From NCBI GenBank assembly GCA_947628305.1, contig CANQZG010000004.1, positions 1 through 64,000 on the forward strand: a stretch of 64,000 nt of DNA. Reading direction: 5' to 3'. Position 1 is the first letter of the stretch. The number at the start of each line of letters is the position of its first letter. Both the position numbers and the translations under genes were made by a program. The stretch comes from an uncultured Muribaculaceae bacterium. Its GTDB lineage: Bacteria; Bacteroidota; Bacteroidia; Bacteroidales; Muribaculaceae. The notes beneath the pieces were generated by a model. The model had not been told where the DNA came from and did not search any database. It was given only the letters and a program-made list of their open reading frames with translations. Shown piece after piece: positions 18,299 to 26,915 of the stretch.

Positions 18299-18988
18299 AT
18301 GAAAGTCAAGATACACCGCGAAGGCACAAACATACTCATCATCCTTTTTCTCATGCTGGCCGTTGTCAACGTGCTGGCATGGATGTTTATCGGCCTCACC
18401 GCCATCCCGACGATATTCTCGGCCATCTCCCTGATATTCTTCCTTTTGGTCTTGAACTTCTTCCGTTGCCCGCGCCGTCATTTCACAGGCGACACCCGTG
18501 ATGTGGTCGTGTCATCGGTTGACGGCACTGTCGTGGCCCTCGAGGAAACCTACGAGCCTGAATACTTGAAACGCAGAGTCATCCAGCTTTCTGTCTTCAT
18601 GACTGTCTTCAACGTCCATGCCAACTGGTTCCCGGTCAACGGCAAGGTCATCAGCGTGGCCCATCATCCGGGAAGGTTCATGTCGGCCTATCTCCCCAAA
18701 TCAAGCACCGAGAACGAACGCTCATCAGTCCTCATCAAGGCCGAGAACGGTCAGGAAATACTCGTCCGCCAGGTCGCCGGAGCGATAGCGAGACGCATCG
18801 TGACATACGCCGAGCCGGGCGAGGAATGTTCCATCGAAGAACATTTAGGGTTTATAAAATTCGGGTCACGTGTCGATATATACCTCCCGCTCGGCACTGA
18901 GATTTTTGTAAAAATCGGGGACAAGACCATCGGCGGTATAACCGAGATGGCCCGTTTGAACGACCGTGCAAAATTCAATATGCAATGA
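18299..18988 (+). CDS. psd: Phosphatidylserine decarboxylase
   Basis: VFNVHANWFPVNGKV...HPGRF...ENERSSVLIKAENG...GFIKFGSRVDIYLP. Confidence 0.9.
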   Translation: MKVKIHREGTNILIILFLMLAVVNVLAWMFIGLTAIPTIFSAISLIFFLLVLNFFRCPRRHFTGDTRDVVVSSVDGTVVALEETYEPEYLKRRVIQLSVFMTVFNVHANWFPVNGKVISVAHHPGRFMSAYLPKSSTENERSSVLIKAENGQEILVRQVAGAIARRIVTYAEPGEECSIEEHLGFIKFGSRVDIYLPLGTEIFVKIGDKTIGGITEMARLNDRAKFNMQ

Positions 18989-19695
18989 TTAAAAGACTTC
19001 TCAACTGCATACCCAATACAATCACATGCCTCAATCTCCTCTCGGGGTGTGTCGCATGTATCATGGCGTTCTCGGCGTTTGATACATTAGGGCCTTTATT
19101 CGGATACCAGTGGGCGTTCATCTTCATCGGGGCGGCGACAATCTTTGACTTTCTCGATGGAGCCTCGGCCCGCCTGCTTCATGCCTATACTCTCATAGGC
19201 AAAGACCTTGACTCGTTAAGCGACCTCGTCAGTTTCGGTCTCGCCCCCTCACTGTTGATTTACAACATTATGAACCATTACAATGACGGTGCATGGATGT
19301 CATGGCTCGCACTGTTCATAGTTGTCATGGGAGCACTGAGACTCGCCAAATTCAACAATGACAACCGACAGGCAACAACATTCTTCGGTCTCCCTATCCC
19401 CGCCAACGCGATATGCTGGATTGGCATCATCGCTTGGCTGATGAAACACGGCTATCCCGGCAATATCGCCATGGTCGTGCTCATAGCCGTCACCGGCCTG
19501 TTGATGGTCAGTGACATCAGGATGTTCTCGCTCAAAATCAAGAGCCTTAAACCACGTGAGAACATCAGGCGTTATGCTCTTGTGGCAGGTGCCGTGTTAT
19601 TCGTCATCACCGACGGCCTTTCAGGCTTTGCATGGACCATACTCCTTTACATCCTGCTGTCGGTCGTTACCACACGCCGCAAGACAGTGCAATAA
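18985..19695 (+). CDS. pssA: CDP-diacylglycerol--serine O-phosphatidyltransferase
   Basis: CDP-alcohol phosphotransferase motif FDFLDGASARLL...GKDLDSLSDLVSFGLAPS; overlaps psd by ATGA. Confidence 0.9.
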   Translation: MIKRLLNCIPNTITCLNLLSGCVACIMAFSAFDTLGPLFGYQWAFIFIGAATIFDFLDGASARLLHAYTLIGKDLDSLSDLVSFGLAPSLLIYNIMNHYNDGAWMSWLALFIVVMGALRLAKFNNDNRQATTFFGLPIPANAICWIGIIAWLMKHGYPGNIAMVVLIAVTGLLMVSDIRMFSLKIKSLKPRENIRRYALVAGAVLFVITDGLSGFAWTILLYILLSVVTTRRKTVQ

Positions 19696-19768
19696 AACGC
19701 ACTGATTCCAGGATAACCCGAGTTTCTGTCTCTGAATAGGCGACACACAACTCCTAATTTTCTTTTCA

Positions 19769-20116
19769 ATGAGCATATTTGGCATTATAATATTAATTGT
19801 GGTGTTTTACTGGATTGTGCTGCCGTTGGTGAGGTTGTACCTCCGTATACGCAAGGCACGCAACCAGTTCCGCGACATATATAACATCTTCCCCGGCAGT
19901 AATGCGACCCGGGACCGCACCCACGGCAACCGGGCAGCAAACACTCATACCACCCCCAAGGCGAAGAAGTTCCGCCCCGACGAGGGGGAGTATGTCGATT
20001 TTGAGGAAATCGAGGCGACCTACTGCGAATATGACCCAAACGCCGGAGAAGTCAGGTATGAACGGGAACAACAGGTCACCGATGTGGAATGGGAGGATAT
20101 ACCCACAAAACCATAA
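19769..20116 (+). CDS. DUF4834-like small membrane protein
   Basis: Single N-terminal TM, acidic C-terminus YVDFEEIEATY; context after pssA. Confidence 0.6.
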   Translation: MSIFGIIILIVVFYWIVLPLVRLYLRIRKARNQFRDIYNIFPGSNATRDRTHGNRAANTHTTPKAKKFRPDEGEYVDFEEIEATYCEYDPNAGEVRYEREQQVTDVEWEDIPTKP

Positions 20117-20124
20117 TCCATACG

Positions 20125-20508
20125 ATGAATTGCGAGGAGATATATGAATTGTGCATGTCAATGCCTCACGCTGTCGCCAAATTCCCGTTTGACGAGCACA
20201 CTCTTGTAATCACAGTTGCCGACAAGATGTTTGCGGTCATCCCCCTCGACCGCCGGGACATATTGATTGTCAAATGCGACCCGGAACGGGCGGTGGAATT
20301 GCGAGAACGCTACAACGGCATCGAGGGCGCGTTCCATTTCAACAAGAAACACTGGAATCAGATTGCCTTGTCAGACAGCGATGTCCCCCCGGAAATAATA
20401 AAGGAATTACTGTTACACTCCTACCGCCTCGTCTACGGGAAACTACCCCGCAAGACACGCGAGACATTACCCATACATGATGAAGACCTCGACCTACTAT
20501 ATCAATGA
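20125..20508 (+). CDS. MmcQ/YjbR family protein
   Basis: AVAKFPFDEHTLVITVADKMFAVIPLDRRDILIVKCDPERAVELRERYNGIEGAFHFNKKHWNQI. Confidence 0.85.
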   Translation: MNCEEIYELCMSMPHAVAKFPFDEHTLVITVADKMFAVIPLDRRDILIVKCDPERAVELRERYNGIEGAFHFNKKHWNQIALSDSDVPPEIIKELLLHSYRLVYGKLPRKTRETLPIHDEDLDLLYQ

Positions 20509-21169
20509 CGTGTTCAACTTCCTCGAGGAGTTGTCACGCAATAACAACCGGGAGTGGTTCAAGTCACGCAAGGCACAGTTTGACGACCTGCGCGGACAAT
20601 GGCTCGACGACCTTGACCGAATGCTCGCCGCAATGACGGCATGGTGGCCCGAAATGGCAGGCCAGACAGCCAAGACATCGGCCTACCGCATCTACCGTGA
20701 CACACGCTTCTCCCAGGACAAGACCCCATACAAACTATATTTCGCAGCATCCTTGTCCCCATGGGGTCGGGGAGGGGAGTCAGACCATGCCGGATGTTAT
20801 CTGCAAATGGGCGTGAGAGGCCTTTATGACAACGGCCTTTACGGGGGAGTATGGTGTCCGCCAATGCCGATATTGCGCAAACTGCGACATGCAATTGTCG
20901 ATAATATCGAGGAATTTGAGGAGATTGTGAACACCCCGGCGGTAAAGAAGCTGTTCCCGGGATGGTGTGGCGGCTCATTGAAAACTATCCCCAAGGGATG
21001 GGAGCGCGACCATCCCAACGCCGAACTTCTACGCCTGAAAGAATACGGCAAGTTCCACCCGTGCGACCGTTCGTTTTTCCTCGACCCGCAATGGCCGCTC
21101 CGTTCCGCCGAAATTTTAGGGAACCTCAAAGGATTCCTGGACTTCATGAACTACTCAATCACCGAGTGA
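20477..21169 (+). CDS. DUF2461 family protein
   Basis: FLEELSRNNNREWFKSRKAQFDDLR, YRIYRDTRFSQDKTPYK. Confidence 0.85.
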   Translation: MMKTSTYYINDVFNFLEELSRNNNREWFKSRKAQFDDLRGQWLDDLDRMLAAMTAWWPEMAGQTAKTSAYRIYRDTRFSQDKTPYKLYFAASLSPWGRGGESDHAGCYLQMGVRGLYDNGLYGGVWCPPMPILRKLRHAIVDNIEEFEEIVNTPAVKKLFPGWCGGSLKTIPKGWERDHPNAELLRLKEYGKFHPCDRSFFLDPQWPLRSAEILGNLKGFLDFMNYSITE

Positions 21170-22065
21170 TGAAATCGTTACTGTACGGCATATTATTCTC
21201 CATCCTATCGGTACCAGCATCGGCCATCGGCTCTGTCGAGCTGCCATTGCCACAGCTTCCCACCGGGATGACATCGCCACAGGAACGCGCGACATTCATC
21301 GCCATGCACTTCTGGGATGCCATGGACTTCAACGATGAATCCAAGGCTTGCTCCCAAGGGTTCATCGAGCAGAATTTTGTCAATTTTGCAAGCGTACTCC
21401 CCGTGATTGGAGACACCCTCCTTATCCGAGAGGCCGTGGACACACTGATGAGACGCGCATCGGCTAACCGATGTGCCTACGACCTCCTCCTAAAGACCGC
21501 CGAGACCTATCTGAACGAAGCTGACTCACCTATGCGTGACGAGGAACTGTACATCCCGTTCCTCCAGGCCGTTCTTAGAGACCGTGCTGTCGACGAAGCC
21601 TCCCTGACACGGTACGGTTACCAACTCGACATGGCGATGAAAAACCGACCGGGCTCTGTCGCCACCGACTTTGACATTGTAACACGCGACGGCGAAACCA
21701 CGACATTAGGCTCGCTTACCGTTGACGCGCCGCTTCATGTCGTGTTCTTCTACGATGTAGAGTGCGAACATTGCGGAGAGGTCATCGCCCGGCTCTCCCG
21801 TGACCCGATTTTCACCGAGGCAATCTCCAATAAAAAAATCGCGGTCACAGCCGTCTATGTCCAAGGGGATGCCGGGGCATATTCCTCAACTCCGAGCATA
21901 ATACCCGATGGCTGGAATGACACAATGAATCCTGACAACAGTATTGAAAACCGGGAGTTATATTACCTCCCGGGCATGCCGACAATATATATCCTTGATA
22001 ATGACCGACACGTAATCGCCAAGGATATATCACCCGACAGACTCATTGAAACACTGAGACCATAA
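21169..22065 (+). CDS. Secreted DUF5106/thioredoxin-like protein
   Basis: Signal peptide MKSLLYGILFSILSVPASA; GSLTVDAPLHVVFFYDVECEHCGEVIARL; start overlaps previous stop (TGATG). Confidence 0.7.
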   Translation: MKSLLYGILFSILSVPASAIGSVELPLPQLPTGMTSPQERATFIAMHFWDAMDFNDESKACSQGFIEQNFVNFASVLPVIGDTLLIREAVDTLMRRASANRCAYDLLLKTAETYLNEADSPMRDEELYIPFLQAVLRDRAVDEASLTRYGYQLDMAMKNRPGSVATDFDIVTRDGETTTLGSLTVDAPLHVVFFYDVECEHCGEVIARLSRDPIFTEAISNKKIAVTAVYVQGDAGAYSSTPSIIPDGWNDTMNPDNSIENRELYYLPGMPTIYILDNDRHVIAKDISPDRLIETLRP

Positions 22066-22077
22066 TCATTACCACGC

Positions 22078-23277
22078 ATGGAAACCACCCATTGTTACGA
22101 CTTTGACAGAGAAATAGAACGCCACGGGACAGGCGCATTAAAGACCGACGCACTTGCCGAACTGTTTGGCCGTGCCGACATCACCCCGTTGTGGGTGGCC
22201 GACATGGACTTCGCGATTGCCCCTGAAATCGTTGAAGGGATGACCCGCAGGATGTCACACCCCATATACGGTTACGCATCAACCCCCGAAAGTTACTGGC
22301 AGTCAATCATCGATTGGCTCGCCCGGCGTCACGGCTGGAAAGTAGACCGAGAGGAACTTCTTTTCACCCCCGGAGTCGTACGCGGAATCGCCTACGTCCT
22401 CAACTTTTTCACCAAACCGGGCAACACCGTGCTGATTCAACCGCCGGTATATCACCCCTTCCGTCTTGTCACTGAAGGTAACAACCGCCGTGTCGTAACC
22501 AATCCGCTGAAATTCAGCGAAAACGGCACGACGCTTGAAATGGATTTTGATGACCTTGAGCGCAAATTGGAGGCCGAGCATCCTGCATTGATGATTCTAT
22601 GCAACCCCCACAACCCCGCCGGCATCCAATGGTCACGCGATGACCTCGCACGTGTCGCCTCACTGTGCCGTCGCCATGGCGTCATCGTCATTTCCGATGA
22701 AATTCACGGCGACCTGATGCTCTACGGGAAAAGACATATACCGTTCCTGTCGGTCGGCCCTGATGCCGAGGCCGTGGGCATAACCCTCGGCGCACCATCC
22801 AAAACATTCAACATCCCCGGCATCATCTCATCATGGATTGTGGTCAAAAATCCGGCATTAAGGAAACCTTTCTACGAATGGATGGAGTGCAACGAGTTCT
22901 CTTCGCCCACGTTCATGGCGACCACCGCGACCGAAATCGCCTACCGTACAGCCGAACCTTGGCTGGAGGAAATGCTGCGTTACATCGAGGGGAATATCGC
23001 CGCTGTCGAGCGTTACTTTGCCGAGAATATCCCGGAGATAAAACCGATGCGCCCACAGGCATCATTCCTCGTATGGCTCGACTGCCGGAGACTTGGACTT
23101 TCACAAGCCGAACTAACCGACCTTTTCATCAATCACGCCCGTCTCGCGCTCAACGACGGAGAGATGTTCGGTGTTGAAGGACGCGGATTCATGCGCCTTA
23201 ACGTCGCCACCCCGCGCCATCGCCTGTTGAAAGCCTTGAAACGCCTCGCCACCGCCCTCCATCCCGTCACAATATGA
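22078..23277 (+). CDS. PatB/MalY-family PLP-dependent C-S lyase / aminotransferase
   Basis: LWVADMDFAIAPEIVEGM, LCNPHNPAGIQWSRDDLARVASLCRRHGVIVISDEIHGDLM, APSKTFNIPG. Confidence 0.9.
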   Translation: METTHCYDFDREIERHGTGALKTDALAELFGRADITPLWVADMDFAIAPEIVEGMTRRMSHPIYGYASTPESYWQSIIDWLARRHGWKVDREELLFTPGVVRGIAYVLNFFTKPGNTVLIQPPVYHPFRLVTEGNNRRVVTNPLKFSENGTTLEMDFDDLERKLEAEHPALMILCNPHNPAGIQWSRDDLARVASLCRRHGVIVISDEIHGDLMLYGKRHIPFLSVGPDAEAVGITLGAPSKTFNIPGIISSWIVVKNPALRKPFYEWMECNEFSSPTFMATTATEIAYRTAEPWLEEMLRYIEGNIAAVERYFAENIPEIKPMRPQASFLVWLDCRRLGLSQAELTDLFINHARLALNDGEMFGVEGRGFMRLNVATPRHRLLKALKRLATALHPVTI

Positions 23278-23280
23278 AAA

Positions 23281-23429
23281 AGGGTGTTGCAAAACTGAGA
23301 TTTAATGTGAAATCGTAGGGACGCGTCAACGGACGCGTCCTATAAACGACTAAATACCACGCCTAATATACGAAGGACGCGCACGTTGGCGCGTCCCTAC
23401 GATGTTTATTGCGAATTTTGCAACGTCCC
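23281..23429. repeat. REP/BIME-like intergenic element
   Basis: AGGGTGTTGCAAAACT end; GTAG+GGACGCGTCAACGGACGCGTCC (23319-23340); GGACGCGCACGTTGGCGCGTCC (23375-23396)+CTAC; ATTTTGCAACG end. Confidence 0.8.
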
Positions 23430-23451
23430 CTCCTATGTCATTATCGAAGTT

Positions 23452-25248
23452 TTAGCGCGCCGGAGCGATGACGAGGGCATTGATGTGCCCGTCGGCGGCA
23501 ACCCCGGTGTCAATGCCCGTGACCTCGATTGTCACAGTACCCGACGAAGACGGTTTTACGCCTGTGAATGTGGCGGTATATTCATCGAACGGCACTGATG
23601 CGAAGTTAGGGAATGTTCCTGCGCCTGACCCGATTTTTAACCCGGTCTTGATTTGCTTGGCATCGCTATCGGTTGCACCTTTCAGCACGTAAGAAGTGAT
23701 GCGTGCGTCACGGCTTCCGTTGAAACGGACGGCAAGTATTGTGAAATTATATGACGAACCGGGTGTAAGTCCCGCGATTTCAATGCGTCCCGGGCCTACG
23801 TCGCCTTGACCTTTCGTGCCTGAAACAAGAAGACCGTCCTTCCATGCGGCGATGGGGAACTCCACACCACCGACAGTGATGGGAGACTGGTTGTTTTCAC
23901 CGCTCACACCGGGATAAGCCGCCGTGAAACCGCCAAGCACTTTAAGATTAACGCTTACAAAATCACCGTTGGTATCCCGCAACCAAGACGCCTTTGACGA
24001 TGCCTCGTAGGATGTAATATTATTCCACGGAGATGATGAAGGCGAATTCGGCCCGAAATCAATATAGACTGGCGCGGTCAGGTCGCCCTCCTTTATATCG
24101 GGAGTCGCATACTGTGTCAACACTGTGACGGCATCAGGCTTAGACACCGCGGCATGGGCGGCCGCCCGTGCGATTGCAGCCATTTCAGCCGAAACAGTCT
24201 CGGGAGCGTATGTCGTCGTGGTGACATCTATGCCAAAGAGGGATTCAAACCATGTACATGCGGCAGTATACCGTCCGTAGGTGACCTCAAGATGATAGCC
24301 GTCACGGTTGAACACATCGCCGACGTATGCCGTTCGGGCATTCTGTATGGCCGTGCCTGACGGAATCAATAACTTCAACTCAGCATGGTCGTTCATCGCG
24401 CGACGTGCCGATGATACAATCGCATTATACATCGTCATCTGGTCGCTTCCGTAAGCCGGGAAATCGCTATGGGTCGATGAGGAGGCGTAGGCCCATGTCT
24501 GATGCCACATCAGTTTCGCTTCGGGGACTGTCGCACTGATGCGTGATATAAGTTCGGCCAATGCGGTATATGTCTCATATCTGCCCGACTTGCCACTCGC
24601 CTGTTGCAGACTGATGTAGTCCCACCGTTCATCGGCAAGGACAGTCGATATTTTCATTGACGCCTTGGATGTCTTTTTCCCGTTTTCCACCTTACGGTAG
24701 TCGTATGCGGCAAGGTCGCCCTGCATGTTTGCAAGATGCTTGTCGAGGTCACACCCCCCGATATACATGTTGCCGATGACGACTTTTATTCCGGCGGCAT
24801 CGGCCAGTTCATACAGATATTGCTCGACAGCGTCCTGTGAGAAACTGTTGCCTATCGCGAGAATCTTCACGACCCCCTGCTCGACCGTGACCTTTATTGT
24901 CTTGGAAAATTTTTCCTCGTTGACCGAACACTCTATTTTAACATCGGCCTGACCCGCCGACACACCGCTCACACTCATCGAGGACTCGGAGAGCTTGGTC
25001 GCAGTCGCTATCGCGGGGTTGGACGAGGTACACTCCCACCGGGGCGTGCCTTCAAAGTTCCCACTGAACGAAACATTAACAGTTGTGTTTGCACGACGGG
25101 AAACAGTGACGTTTTCCGGAGCCGTGATTGTCAGTTCCGTCTTTGGTTTCTCGGGTTCCGGGTCGGGAACCGGCTCGTCATTGCTGTCGGAACAGGAAGC
25201 GACCAACAGCCACATCAATGCCAAAAGTAACGTGTAGATTGATTTCAT
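23452..25248 (-). CDS. DUF4886-domain lipoprotein with N-terminal Ig-like domain
   Basis: Lipobox LLVASC; KILAIGNSFSQDAVEQYLYELADAAGIKVVIGNMYIGGCDLDKHLANM, WDYISLQQASGKSG (SGNH-like). Confidence 0.8.
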   Translation of the reverse strand: MKSIYTLLLALMWLLVASCSDSNDEPVPDPEPEKPKTELTITAPENVTVSRRANTTVNVSFSGNFEGTPRWECTSSNPAIATATKLSESSMSVSGVSAGQADVKIECSVNEEKFSKTIKVTVEQGVVKILAIGNSFSQDAVEQYLYELADAAGIKVVIGNMYIGGCDLDKHLANMQGDLAAYDYRKVENGKKTSKASMKISTVLADERWDYISLQQASGKSGRYETYTALAELISRISATVPEAKLMWHQTWAYASSSTHSDFPAYGSDQMTMYNAIVSSARRAMNDHAELKLLIPSGTAIQNARTAYVGDVFNRDGYHLEVTYGRYTAACTWFESLFGIDVTTTTYAPETVSAEMAAIARAAAHAAVSKPDAVTVLTQYATPDIKEGDLTAPVYIDFGPNSPSSSPWNNITSYEASSKASWLRDTNGDFVSVNLKVLGGFTAAYPGVSGENNQSPITVGGVEFPIAAWKDGLLVSGTKGQGDVGPGRIEIAGLTPGSSYNFTILAVRFNGSRDARITSYVLKGATDSDAKQIKTGLKIGSGAGTFPNFASVPFDEYTATFTGVKPSSSGTVTIEVTGIDTGVAADGHINALVIAPAR

Positions 25249-25319
25249 GATATACAATTATTGGGGTTATACACTATTGTAGACGCATGAAATCAAGAAA
25301 ACTATAGGTTTTTAAATGC

Positions 25320-25440
25320 GAAATCGTAGGGACGCGCCAACGTGCGCGTCCTCAATGTAGTGGATTATCAACCATTTGCAATAAAAGACGCGCACGTTGG
25401 CGCGTCCCTACGATGTTTATTGCGGATTTTGCAACAACCT
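25320..25440. repeat. REP/BIME-like intergenic element
   Basis: GTAG+GGACGCGCCAACGTGCGCGTCC (25330-25351); AGACGCGCACGTTGGCGCGTCC+CTAC (25408-25411); ATTTTGCAAC end. Confidence 0.75.
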
Positions 25441-25444
25441 CATA

Positions 25445-25768
25445 TCAATCATCATCGTCATGATGTTTACGATATTTCCTGTAATTCTTATAACTTTCCT
25501 TGCGATACTTGTCGTAAAGTTTCTGCTGTTTCTTGTAGTACTTGTAAGCCTTCTTGTCGTGATGATGCCGCGGAGGAGGCGGAGGCATATAGCCTCTATG
25601 GTGCATCCTGGGAGCATAATAACGCGGCGGGGGATAACCCGGATAGGAACTGACCGACATTGATACGCCCTCGGTACCTACTGAAAACGAGAAGCCGGTA
25701 TCAGCCATGATTGCGGTGGTTGAAGCTCCAAGCAACAATACAACACCGATTGAAAGTAGTCTTTTCAT
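25445..25768 (-). CDS. Small secreted His/Tyr/Lys/Pro-rich protein
   Basis: Signal peptide MKRLLSIGVVLLLGASTTAIMA; MHHRGYMPPPPPRHHHDKKAYKYYKKQQKLYDKYRKESYKNYRKYRKHHDDDD. Confidence 0.65.
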   Translation of the reverse strand: MKRLLSIGVVLLLGASTTAIMADTGFSFSVGTEGVSMSVSSYPGYPPPRYYAPRMHHRGYMPPPPPRHHHDKKAYKYYKKQQKLYDKYRKESYKNYRKYRKHHDDDD

Positions 25769-25938
25769 AACCTTGGGTGTTAGAAATTGTTTCAAAAGCC
25801 ACGCAGGAGAGTATCGTCGGCCTTTTATAAAAAAGACAAATATCAAGCATCCAAGTTTAATGGCCTTGGTAAAAAAGCACTAAAACACGACATTTTTACC
25901 AATTTATTAGCAAAAACCACAACAAAAAACATTGACAG

Positions 25939-25962
25939 GTAGGGTGCGGCCATGGTCGCACC
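25939..25962. repeat. Single REP-like GTAG hairpin
   Basis: GTAG followed by GGTGCGgCCATGGtCGCACC. Confidence 0.55.
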
Positions 25963-25970
25963 GCAATATG

Positions 25971-26756
25971 TCAGAAGCTGCCGAGCCATGCGTCAAGGTC
26001 GGCAAGCATCTCGCGGTGGTATTTGAACTTGGGTTTGTAACCCCATCCGTGGCCTCCCGACGGATAGATGAACAACGACGCGGGCACTTTGGCGGCATGG
26101 AGCGCGGCATAGTAGTTGACACCGTTCATCGGCGGCACGGTCTTGTCATCGTCGCTGTAGAATATCACCGCGCGGGGGGTGTCGGCTGTCACCTGTTTCT
26201 CATTGGAAAATTGCTCGACAAGAGCTTCTGACGGGTTGTCGCCGAGGAATCCCCTGCGAGTGCCCTTATGGGTGTAGGACATGTCGAGTGTTATCACCGG
26301 GTAAAACAGAATCTGGAAATCGGGACGCACCGCCGGCGCGGCATGGGTGGCGATTGTCGAGGCGAGATGACCGCCGGCCGATGCGCCCATGATGCCCACC
26401 TCTGCCGGGTTGATGTTCCACACCGCCGCACTGTCGCGCATCGTCTTGATTGCCTTCTCAACGTCTGATACAGGCAACGAACGGTCGCCCTTGGGCATGC
26501 GGTAGCACACCACAGCGTAGGCGATGCCTCGGTCATTGAAAAACGACGCCCAGTCATATCCCTCATGGGCGGTCGCAAGGATGCTGTACCCTCCGCCCGG
26601 GCATGCCACCACGGCACGGCCCGTCGCGTTGGCCTTGGACGGGAGGAACACCCTCATTGTCGGGTTCTCAAGGTTAATCACACGGGCGGTCTGACCCCAC
26701 GCAGGGGCAAAGGCTGAAAGCATCGCGACAATCGCGGCAATGAAATGTATCTTCAT
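25971..26756 (-). CDS. Secreted alpha/beta-hydrolase esterase
   Basis: Signal peptide; VVACPGGGYSILATAHEGYDWASFFNDRGIA, VGIMGASAGGHLAST, GHGWG catalytic-type motifs. Confidence 0.85.
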   Translation of the reverse strand: MKIHFIAAIVAMLSAFAPAWGQTARVINLENPTMRVFLPSKANATGRAVVACPGGGYSILATAHEGYDWASFFNDRGIAYAVVCYRMPKGDRSLPVSDVEKAIKTMRDSAAVWNINPAEVGIMGASAGGHLASTIATHAAPAVRPDFQILFYPVITLDMSYTHKGTRRGFLGDNPSEALVEQFSNEKQVTADTPRAVIFYSDDDKTVPPMNGVNYYAALHAAKVPASLFIYPSGGHGWGYKPKFKYHREMLADLDAWLGSF

Positions 26757-26915
26757 CGTTATAATTGGTTTTATTTTGCAAAATAAGGAAATTTTGTGTC
26801 AATTTCCAATTCTAAAATGTGTTAAACAAGGGTTCTGACACCATGTATTTTGGTCTTTGAAATTAAATCACTATATTCGCTGTACATTTCAACACACATC
26901 TAAAAATATGAACAC

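Noticed and set aside
23281-25440. Possible CRISPR array from repeated GGACGCG... sequences
   Set aside because: Units are dispersed, paired and inverted, with no regular spacers and no cas genes.
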